From positions 15,750,307 to 15,814,306 of the forward strand of contig NC_066845.1 in the NCBI RefSeq assembly GCF_001640805.2: a DNA stretch of 64,000 bases, given 5' to 3'. The stretch comes from Lates calcarifer (lineage: Eukaryota; Chordata; Actinopteri; Centropomidae). The translations under genes and the position numbers were made by a program. The stretch's first letter is position 1; every line of letters begins with the position of its first letter. The notes under the pieces are model-generated. The model was not told where the DNA came from and did no database searches. It saw only the letters and a program-made list of their open reading frames with translations. Of this stretch, positions 55,831 through 64,000 are shown one piece after another.

Positions 55831-56230
55831 ACATGCAGACAGAGGAACATAACATACTGGATTAAATAATTACAGATGCTTCTCATAACTACAGCTGTTT
55901 GATAATTTAATAGTGTGATATGGGAGGTGTAGTTTGTTGTAGTTTTAGTGCCACTGGAGAGAGATACACTTACACAGCTCTTATTCTAAGCTTTTAATGT
56001 GTCATCAATTTGGAAATGGTGAGTGTTGATAGATTTGATGATTTAACTGGCTTAACTTTCTTTGCTGTTGCACTGTTTACATCACACTGCATTACACTAG
56101 ACTGTGCACCTAAATCCCATGGTGTTCAGCATCTCTAAGGACAGACACCTCAGTCAATTAGGTCCTTCCCACACCAGCACTCCTCACATAATTGTAGTAG
56201 CTCAGTTGAAGGTGCAGCTGTCGAGACAAG
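53940..56230. other. Intergenic region upstream of hpd
   Basis: No coding exon is supported. It holds a GAG/GGA-rich tract (53940-53987), a short (GAA)n run at 54353-54373, AT-rich unique sequence, and a long (CA)n microsatellite at 55764-55825. Confidence 0.55.
55764..55825. repeat. (CA)n microsatellite
   Basis: An uninterrupted run of about 31 CA units. Reading frames that cross it encode only His-Thr or Cys-Val repeats and are not genes. Confidence 0.95.
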
Positions 56231-56238
56231 AAAAAAAA

Positions 56239-57063
56239 ATGAGTGAATTATCCTCCGAAACAAACCCGCAGATACTGGTGAACGGTGAGCAACAGCACCA
56301 GGGCACCGGTGCTGCTACAGTGGAAGAGCAGCTCAGTCTGGATGGTGACTGTTCAGAGGACAGCGCCACTACAGAGAAGGAGACACAAGTGAAGATGCAG
56401 TCTGTTCTTCAACAGGTGCGTAAACAGATCAGATCACAGGTGGATGCGAAGGCTCCAAAGAGCAGGATAATGGAGCTGGTGCAAATAGTCAGAGACAGAG
56501 AGATAGAGTTGGCACAGGTGGACGGTGAACCTGAGGGCAAAACTGTCAACGGTGAAGAGAAGAGAGAGGCAGAGGTGGCAACAGATGAGAGCAAAGATGA
56601 AATGGATCTAAAAGAGGAGGTGCTGTGTGCAGTTTTTGAGGAAAAGCTTGAGGCTAATAAAAAAGCCTTAAGGGATGAGTTTGAGGAGCAGATTTCTCAG
56701 GTGCGTAAAGAAATGCAGGCCTACACTGACAAGGCTCTGAAAGACCTGGAGTGTAAGATGCAGAGCTGGCGATCTGATATTCTGCAACAGACTCCTTCAC
56801 TGGCGTCCAGAAGAGGGAGAGTCCTGACTCGGACCATGACCACCATCATCCCTAAAACATGCGCTCCCGTCATCATTGGTCCACGTGCTAAATCAGAAAC
56901 TCTGACCTCAAAGGGAAGGTGCTCTCAACTTCTGCCCAGAGATCCAATGGTCTCCATACCAGGAAACAGGCCCTACCAGAGCCGCAAGCCCCTCCCACCA
57001 ACTTGCCCTCCACTGCATCAGCGCAAAAAGCCTGTCAAGGCCAACGCTAAAACAGGAAACTGA
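56239..57063 (+). CDS. Unrecognised intronless coiled-coil protein (274 aa)
   Basis: I do not recognise this gene. A single open frame runs without interruption to TGA at 57061-57063, and an AATAAA lies 160 bases later at 57223-57228, so it looks like a real transcription unit. The start at 56239 (after a run of nine A) is preferred to the upstream in-frame Met at 56104, which would add residues with no coding character and cross a possible acceptor near 56200. Residues 1-50 are acidic and Thr/Glu-rich; 52-95 form a charged helix (MQSVLQQVRKQIRSQVDA); 122-182 are a strong coiled coil (EEKLEANKKALRDEFEEQIS). The tail is basic and proline-rich (LTRTMTTIIPKTCAPVIIGP; RKPLPPTCPPLHQRKKP). No signal peptide, membrane segment, or enzyme motif is visible. 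Nuclear or cytoskeletal scaffolding is possible but not shown. It could be a lineage-specific gene or a retrocopy of a spliced parent. Confidence 0.7.
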   Translation: MSELSSETNPQILVNGEQQHQGTGAATVEEQLSLDGDCSEDSATTEKETQVKMQSVLQQVRKQIRSQVDAKAPKSRIMELVQIVRDREIELAQVDGEPEGKTVNGEEKREAEVATDESKDEMDLKEEVLCAVFEEKLEANKKALRDEFEEQISQVRKEMQAYTDKALKDLECKMQSWRSDILQQTPSLASRRGRVLTRTMTTIIPKTCAPVIIGPRAKSETLTSKGRCSQLLPRDPMVSIPGNRPYQSRKPLPPTCPPLHQRKKPVKANAKTGN

Positions 57064-57222
57064 CTCAACTTGTGAAACAAAGGAAATCTTGATCATTTAT
57101 GCACACACATTAACATTGTTACATATAATAAGAACATCTGTTATTGCTTTTTACCCATGATCATGACTGTACCTGCTACACTGCTATGTAAGTTTGAAAA
57201 CTGTATTTACGATTGTAAAAAT

Positions 57223-57228
57223 AATAAA
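57223..57228 (+). terminator. Poly(A) signal of the 274-aa gene
   Basis: AATAAA in AAAATAATAAAGCATC, 160 bases past the stop codon, is the first canonical signal downstream. Confidence 0.6.
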
Positions 57229-58916
57229 GCATCTTGAGAGAGACTGAAAAGAGACTTCACATTCACTTCAGTGTATTTTTGTGGTATTATACTGTTGCCC
57301 ATAAGGTCGGAATAAAATATTTTATACCACTTCGCATGAAATGATTGTGACAATGTGATTTATTTGTGATAGTGTACATCTTCTCAAAACAAAAATGGTA
57401 ATTGGGACTCAGTATATAATCATTGCACCTGGTCAAAAGTGATTACTGATGATTCAGACATGTTCAGCTGGGGTGGGTGGGTCAGTACTCCCCAGGCCTC
57501 AACCAGGACAGTAACTTGATATAAAATCCAGACTTTAAGATATAAAAGTCACATTTAAAAGTAACCAGGCTTTTACAGGGACATGTTTTACAGATACAAG
57601 GTTACAAGAATATATTTTGATTTAACAATGTTTTTTAGGAGCACATCTCCCTCTTTCTGTCAACATCCCTCTGCTGCTAAAACAAGCATGTCTACCTCAC
57701 AGAGCTGAAGCCTCATATTAGCTCCAGGTAAACATTTGTGGATTTTGTCTCCCATCACTTACACTGACATCCACTGGTATGGACAGGAGGAACAACCACA
57801 GTGACCCTTTTAACACGTGGGCATGTCTTGAAAAATGTGAACCTATCCTTCAACCATCATCAAATGAAAACTTGGTACACTGCTGACAGTTGTACAGTTT
57901 TGGTATTTCTGCAAAAAGACCAACAGGTGGCAGCAGTTCACTTATATGGGCTCACAAGAATCCCCCCAACTTGTAGCTGCAGTGGAGGAACATTATTGTT
58001 GTCCTGTGCAGCGCTTGTCTTTAAAGTAAATATGAATGCACATATTTACATACACTGTTGGTGTTGTAGTTATCCAATACAAAGCTGACCCTGTGACTGG
58101 GAAGGTTCTTCCCATCGACAAAAAATCAAATTGGTGATTGTGCACTGTAGACTACCAGACCCATGAAGTCACCAGTGTGAAGTCAGAGACCAGCAGTCTA
58201 CAGACTGCTGCTGCTCCCCAGTGGCCAAACAGCAGAGGACTGCTCTGTGCTGATCAGCTCCCAGGAAAGAAGATGTGTAACTAAGTGAATGTAAACAAGG
58301 CAGTGATGAAGGAGGGCTTCCAAATGGGACAAAACCCATTTACTCAGTTTTTACATCAATATGACCTCCTAAAGAAAACCCCTGCAAAAACATTATATGA
58401 TATAATTTTCTATCTTTTAATGAGGGTCAAACAGGGGTAAAATACACACAGGCAACATTTCAAAACTGACATACCACCATATTTATGTCCTAATCCTGTT
58501 TCCTCCCCCTTTATGAGGGATCACACTCCCTGTGGTGTAGGTATAATTCATGCAAGTAAGGTGATCTGAACCCTGTCGTTTACCTCTGACGTTTATTAGC
58601 CGAGACCTGAGCACCTGAGTGCTTCCAGCAGCTGAACTGGCACTGGGACCGGCCAGTGACAGGAGATGCATTTAGTCCTGAGGCAGGCACAGGAGCCGAG
58701 TGCCTCGAGGCGGGCCCTCCACAATGGACGGGATAGAGAAGGATGTGAAGAGGATCTTTGTGTCTAAGGGATGATGAGCCCTGAGCGACCATATCCGGAG
58801 GGGACGAGAGCCCAGCACATTCAGGTCTGGCCAAGCCACGCTGTCCTCGGAAGCAGCATCTCTCGCCTAACGATATCCACCAGCAGCAGGGCTCATTACT
58901 ATGCAGCAAGATAGAG

Positions 58917-58917
58917 C

Positions 58918-58979
<62 letters not shown>
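58917..58979. repeat. (GATA)n microsatellite
   Basis: About 15 perfect GATA units. A frame on the minus strand reads it as a Leu-Ser-Ile-Tyr repeat and should not be annotated. Confidence 0.95.
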
Positions 58980-59739
58980 TTCCACATATGTGCGACATAT
59001 GTTAGAGGTTTAACCTCAGCCTTTACAGTACAAGGTATATCCTCTTACATACAGTATTTTCTCAGCTGACTAAAATCCTCTCACCCTCAATCAGACCCAG
59101 TTAGTGCTGTAATGGGTGGAGTGGACACGACCCTGAGCAACAGTGAATAACAATGACAGGGAGGGGGGGGGGGTGCGGATCCATTTGAAAGCCCTGATTT
59201 CCTAATCACCCCTTCAAATGTGCCAAAAGATAACAACGTCACCATGAAAACACTGATCTCATGTAAATGATGTATTTTTCTACTCCATTGTTCTCAAGGT
59301 CTGGACAATTACAGAGAGAGGCCACTTCCAGGTTACACTAAACAAACTGATTTCAGTAGTGATTTGGGAGCAGACGTGGTAGCAATTTACAACCAGCATG
59401 TGGGGAAGAAGTTGAGGAGGGAGACTGTGGCGTGTATTGGGCACTCAAAGTGGCCACTTTTGCGAGGCATGATTAGACATATAATACCCCATTATTTGTG
59501 AGACCGTATTGATAAAATTCATGGCAATTTGGCTCAGTTTCCAAGGCTCCATCATCACTATCTGCAAAGGGAAAACGATGTGAAGGTAAAGGAGGTTGTT
59601 AATGCACTGGGTGGCCTTTAGCTTGTTTTCCAGAAGAAAAGACTGCAAAAAGTTCACAGGACAAACAGGATGTTACTCAACTTCATTCAATATCTTTTAT
59701 TCACATTAGTTATAAAAAAAACAACAGTTACTTATTATT

Positions 59740-59965
59740 CTCAATCAATGTGACAGTTCTCTTGGATTAATCGTTTGGTCTGTGAGATGTCGTAAAATAG
59801 TAAAAATTTTACGACACCCAAAAAAAACAAACAACATAGAAAACCAGCAAATGTCCACATTTGAGAGGCTGGAACTAGAGAAGCCAGGCATTTTACAGTA
59901 AAAGCATGACTAAAATGATTGATATCAAAACAGCTGCTGATTCATTTTCTACTGATCAGCTAAGA
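59740..59965. mobile_element. MITE-like fragment
   Basis: Pieces such as TTGGATTAATCGTTTGGTCT, TGTCGTAAAATAG, GAGAGGCTGGAACTAGAGAA and CTGATCAGCTAAGAGATT resemble the interior of the same teleost element as at 27470. An inverted pair (59788-59798 with 59806-59816, TGTCGTAAAAT) sits within it. Confidence 0.45.
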
Positions 59966-60619
59966 GATTATTTGAGCAGCTGTTGAAACTGACAGCTTTG
60001 CAACGTGTTAGTTTTTGTTGAGGCTAACAGTTTAGTACAATGTAGGAAATGGGTTTTTATTTGAATGGATCTCACACTCTGGGGAGGGGTTACATTACAG
60101 AAAAGACAGGAACAAAGAAAATCAGCATTTTTAAGGTGGGTACCCTGTAAACAAGTATGGCATCAGTGTGAGGGGGTGTCAGTTTTTACAGAGGGAAACT
60201 ACTACTTTCCAGGTTTCTGTGTTAGGTTGGACCGACTTGTTTTGATGGATCAGGGGCTCTGCTGTCTAGACTGGTGCAGGGTTCATACTCTGACTCAGAC
60301 ACTTTATGTTATTAACAGTACAGTGTAAGCCTTAATCCTCTGGACAGTTTCTCATCACAAAGCTGTCAATCCCTCAGTGAGCATGAATGGGGCTTAAAAA
60401 ATAAGGCTCCTGATACCAAATTCCACCTGTTCACTGAATGTATGTTCATTTTTCCTCCTCATGTTTCATTCCAGGGTTTGTGAGGGATCAAAGCTAGCAA
60501 TATACTGATCCATAAAGTGTGTGTAAAATACAACTGGCATTTAAAAATTATCAGTCTGATGCTCCTCATTAAACAAAAAAGCTCACAATCCTGCGAATAA
60601 CAGATTTATCCTCCATTAG

Positions 60620-60651
<32 letters not shown>
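60620..60651. repeat. (CA)n microsatellite
   Basis: Sixteen CA units, uninterrupted, in otherwise unique sequence. Confidence 0.9.
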
Positions 60652-60653
<2 letters not shown>

Positions 60654-61224
60654 TAACAGGATTAAGAAGGTACATGGCAATAATAATAAGTGGAACTTCT
60701 GTAAACTTAGGGTTTGTAGTTAATCTGGGTTACACAGGCAACTTTTAATCATATCTTTTATTTAAAGCAGTAGTTTGACACTGCACATTAATTTTTGGGC
60801 ATTAGAAGTTCAGCTCAGGAAATTATGTTACATTTGGAGAGGGGTGTTTCCCCCTGCTTCTAGTCTTTATGCTAAGATAACTTGACCACTGCTAGTAAGT
60901 TTTATTTTGGAGCGACAGATTTGAGAATGGTATCAATTCTCATGTCTAACTCTTGACAAGAGAGTGGATGAAACTATTTCCCAAAATGCCAGACTATTCA
61001 TTGAACTTCAATTAAAAAAGTTTGATAAATATTAAAAAATAATTTAATAATTAATAGACATGTTGTTTTGCTTTTGAAAACTTGATTTGAAATCTAGAAT
61101 TTCTTTGTAACATAAAAACTGGGGGGGGAGGGGGGAAGACAGCTTTGGTGTATTTATTAAGAGTGTAACACTCATAAATTCAGTTAGCCACTGGGGTTAT
61201 ACAGTACAGGTTATACAGTACAGT

Positions 61225-61300
61225 TGCCATATACAGTTCTCCATATTTATTTATCCTATCTCTGCCATATACAGTTCTCCATATTTATTTATCCTATCTC
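61225..61300. repeat. Tandem 38-bp duplication
   Basis: The 38-mer starting TGCCATATACAGTTCTCCAT occurs twice head to tail (61225-61262 and 61263-61300) without mismatch. Near identity suggests a recent duplication. Confidence 0.85.
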
Positions 61301-61570
61301 ATTCTTATTTTATTCTTATTTTATTCTATTTATATATTTTGTATATTTGGTTAAGAGTTTACAGTTTTTTTTTATCCTATTAAGAGTTTACTGTTTATTG
61401 TTTATTTCTTTATTCTATTCTCTATACCTGTTTGCAAGCAGTTGCTGTTGTTGCTTGCAAACTGTCCTGTGTGTGCTGCTTTTCTGTCCATATAAGCTGC
61501 TGGAAACTTAATTTCCCTGAGGGAGTCATCCCAAGGGATCAATAAAGTCTAGTCTAAGTCTAAGTCTAAG
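61301..61570 (+). mobile_element. Retroelement 3' tail with (CTAAGT)n end
   Basis: A T-rich stretch passes into CTGAGGGAGTCATCCCAAGG, then GATCAATAAAGTCTAG and the short repeat GTCTAAGTCTAAGTCTAAGG. This layout (a conserved 3' end, an AATAAAGT and a simple repeat tail) is typical of teleost LINE/SINE retroposons. No reverse transcriptase remains. The family is not named. Confidence 0.55.
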
Positions 61571-62259
61571 GTTAACTGGTTTGATCAGAGCTGAGTGACA
61601 AACTCTGGTTGGTGGTGATGTACATGACATCATCTTTTTCCAGCTGAGCCCCGCCCACTTCAAACCACTGAGAAAAGTAAAGAGAGAGAGGAAAAAACAA
61701 CATGTATCAAAATATAACTTTCTCTAAAATTAAACAACCAAAACTGTTCAAACCTTGGTGGAAAATATTGTATTCATATAAAACTCCCACAGCTTAGAAT
61801 AACATGCTGATTGAGAAATAACTGATATTTCCAGAAAAAGGGAGAGGAAGAGAAGAACACAAACATTACCACACACACTCCTCCTCACCTTCCTAACACA
61901 CACACTCTCACACATGGGAACAAATGCAGGCCACACTTCAACACCCTCACCCCCTCCACCAAATACTCTCTCCTGATTTCTGTGGGGGCTCTGGTATGGT
62001 AGACCCTTTGTGCTCAATATTCACAGGTAAAGGCAGACAGTCAGGCAGGGAGAGGGACACCTAAAGGTCCTTTTGATCTTATCAAAAGGATCCTGTATGT
62101 TTGGGGGAAAAACAAAGTAATCCCCCCACCCACTCCGTGTTAAATCAACTAATGGATGGATTGTATGGAGAGATACTTTCCCTAACTGCATCTTTTGTGA
62201 TATGTTTCCCTGAGCTAATGCTGTTTGTTTTTGGAATGATTATTGGAATGGGGAGCTGA

Positions 62260-62262
<3 letters not shown>

Positions 62263-62342
<80 letters not shown>
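62263..62342. repeat. Compound (TG)n(AG)n microsatellite
   Basis: About 14 TG units pass directly into about 27 AG units. Confidence 0.95.
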
Positions 62343-62347
<5 letters not shown>

Positions 62348-62456
62348 GTGTGTGCATGTTAAGGTTGGGCAACAGGTGGACGAATGCTATAGAGAAAGTA
62401 GGGTTAGCGTTGACAGGCCGTGGAATGCGTCAGATCTCTGTTTACATGTGCATATG

Positions 62457-62458
<2 letters not shown>

Positions 62459-62495
<37 letters not shown>
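62459..62495. repeat. (CA)n microsatellite
   Basis: About 18 CA units, 117 bases after the compound repeat at 62263-62342. Confidence 0.95.
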
Positions 62496-62499
<4 letters not shown>

Positions 62500-64000
62500 T
62501 ATAAAGTGCATTTGTTGCTGCTTGGGTGGGATTGAACAGCAGGGAGATCTGAGGAGAGGCGAGCAGTTGCGTTTTGGTTCAGAAGTCCCATTTGGGTGTG
62601 GCAGCTCACACTGACACCCACACTCAGGAGCAGGCACCTGTGTGGCCTGCTTTAATGTGTTTACAGAGGAGTCTGGTGATATTTTATATTGTTCTTATTA
62701 CCGGCAGTAAGACCAAAACCAACAATGAATTGATCCTAATGACGAGCCAAAGCCTGATAGATCTCCTTCCTCTGCAACATGGAGCTCCATTGTTGTCCAA
62801 CCATTAAAAACATGTGAGTAAGTCTCACTGTTGCACTGGCGGACATGTTTTTTCATTGTGATAAAAATGGGCTTGGGTAGATTATTTCAACATAATCCCA
62901 CATAGTGTCTTGCAGTTGTAAATGCTCACCTATGTGTGTATGTATCAATTCGCAGCTGAAAATAGTCCCTAACATATACATTCTTTTGAGTAACATTTGA
63001 TGAGAACTATGGTGCTCAGCTGTTTTAGGAAAAACTTTTCCCATTTGAAAAATGTAATTAATTTCTCACCTGTTTTCAAAGATGTCCGTCTTAAGGTGGA
63101 ACAACTGGGTTTGGAGTTAAGAGCGGGAGACAGTTAGGTAGCTAGGTGTTGGTGTTTTCATGGGATTATCTGACAATAACAAAAAAAGACGTGGCAGCCA
63201 TTGGTATAGATACTAAATAGAGATACTAAAACCACTATGTTAATGAGAAAGTTCACGCTCCACTCTCCTGATAAGGAAAATTTTAAGGGGGCCAGTGGAT
63301 TACCATGGTTGACCTCCCTCTAAGAATACTGTGGGTGCACTGTAAAGCCCACACCCAAACATCCATACACACAAACAGGTCACACAGGCCACACACGAGC
63401 ACAGGCAACATTTATGTGCATTTAGAGGCCTACACAACTGTTGTTTTTGAGTTGGCTGTGCCCCTTGTGGACCCCTGGTGCTTTGCTCAGCTGGTATTCT
63501 GGATGAGTTATCCCAAAGTGGACTTGCTGGCTAACAGCATCAGACAAGCTGTCAGCCCAGCTCATCTCAATAACAACAACAAGTCTGGCCAGGCCAGCAT
63601 GCATGATTGACTCCACCCTGTTCCCACTGTCAAACGTATATCAACTGTTTAGTGTGAAGATGAACCAGATAAATTCCTCTGTTATGATCCTATAGTGTTA
63701 AATGACAGTAAAAGTCTGTGTTACAGGTTCAAACTGTACTTATAAATCCTTCCAACTGGCATCTGACTGAACCATATGAAAAATAACTGTATGTTTAAGT
63801 GATCCCATTTCTATTTGTGTGTGTGGAAGCCTTTCACATTCATCACAATGTCCATCCTCTGATCTTCTTTACGCTTCTCCGCTGTCAAACCTGCTGCATT
63901 TTGCCAGGATGGACAATAAGTAACATATGATCCCTCACACACAAACGCAAGATGAATCATGCGGCTTCACATTCTTGTCTTTTCACACATGTTGTTACTT

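Larger units (their letters stand above)
57300..64000. other. Gene-poor, repeat-rich right flank
   Basis: I see no exon with convincing similarity or splice structure. Contents include microsatellites, a LINE/SINE-like 3' tail, a MITE-like fragment, and a G/C-richer block at 58480-58915. Short frames up to 135 codons occur on both strands and appear random. A distant exon of a gene lying outside the window cannot be excluded. Confidence 0.5.

Noticed and set aside
55653..55886. Frames rich in His-Thr or Cys-Val
   Set aside because: Direct translation of the CA microsatellite.
58580..58987. 135-codon minus-strand frame
   Set aside because: Its N-terminus is the translated GATA microsatellite and the rest has no known motif.
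61224..61511. 95-codon Phe/Leu/Ile/Tyr-rich plus-strand frame
   Set aside because: Comes from T-rich retroelement tail and a 38-bp duplication, not a membrane protein.

Overview
The window is vertebrate nuclear DNA, almost certainly from a ray-finned fish (probably a percomorph-type teleost). Its genes are split into many short GT-AG exons, the introns are compact, the proteins are close to human orthologues, and the gaps carry teleost-type transposon remnants (Tc1-like, a 'GGGCTGCAACTA' MITE family, a LINE/SINE-type 3' tail) plus long CA, GATA and AG microsatellites. There is no operon, phage, CRISPR or other bacterial feature.

Layout. 1-2.5 kb: 5' end of rictor (minus), with three coding exons and a CpG promoter carrying a CGCG element. 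3.8-7.9 kb: an FYB/ADAP-family immune adaptor (minus) with several Tyr-Asp-Asp motifs and a TATA-type promoter. 9.1-11.65 kb: the C5orf34 orthologue (minus, 10 coding exons). 13.0-19.65 kb: rnf34 (plus), a RING E3 ligase with a probable 42-nt cassette exon. 20.0-30.9 kb: kdm2b (minus), tail to tail with rnf34; it encodes CXXC, PHD, F-box and LRR domains but no JmjC exons. 33.9-38.6 kb: orai1 (plus), two coding exons and a short N-terminus. 38.8-40.3 kb: a RhoF-like GTPase (minus) with Arg in place of the P-loop Gly12. 41.2-49.6 kb: setd1b (plus), 17 coding exons, RRM to SET. 49.8-53.85 kb: hpd (minus), 14 coding exons, complete. 56.2-57.2 kb: an unrecognised intronless coiled-coil protein gene (plus). 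57.3-64 kb: gene-poor, repeat-rich sequence.

The order rnf34-kdm2b-orai1-rhof-setd1b-hpd matches human 12q24.31, without morn3 and tmem120b. The rictor-fyb-c5orf34 part matches genes found on human chromosome 5p, so a synteny junction lies near 11.7-13.0 kb. The genes do not form one pathway: they cover mTORC2 signalling, lymphocyte adaptor signalling, ubiquitination, PRC1.1/CpG-island chromatin, store-operated calcium entry, filopodial Rho signalling, H3K4 methylation and tyrosine catabolism.

Exon boundaries were derived by hand from splice consensus, reading phase and similarity to remembered human proteins. Summed coding lengths are divisible by three for c5orf34, rnf34, kdm2b, orai1, rhof, setd1b and hpd, which supports those models. 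The fyb-like model has one unresolved junction and the setd1b model has one weak one. I did not find a wholly new multi-gene system. The most interesting items are the JmjC-less kdm2b, the RhoF Gly12 substitution, a perfect 27-bp hairpin just before an orai1 splice acceptor, a start-stop uORF that overlaps the setd1b start codon, the rnf34 cassette exon, and an unknown intronless gene.
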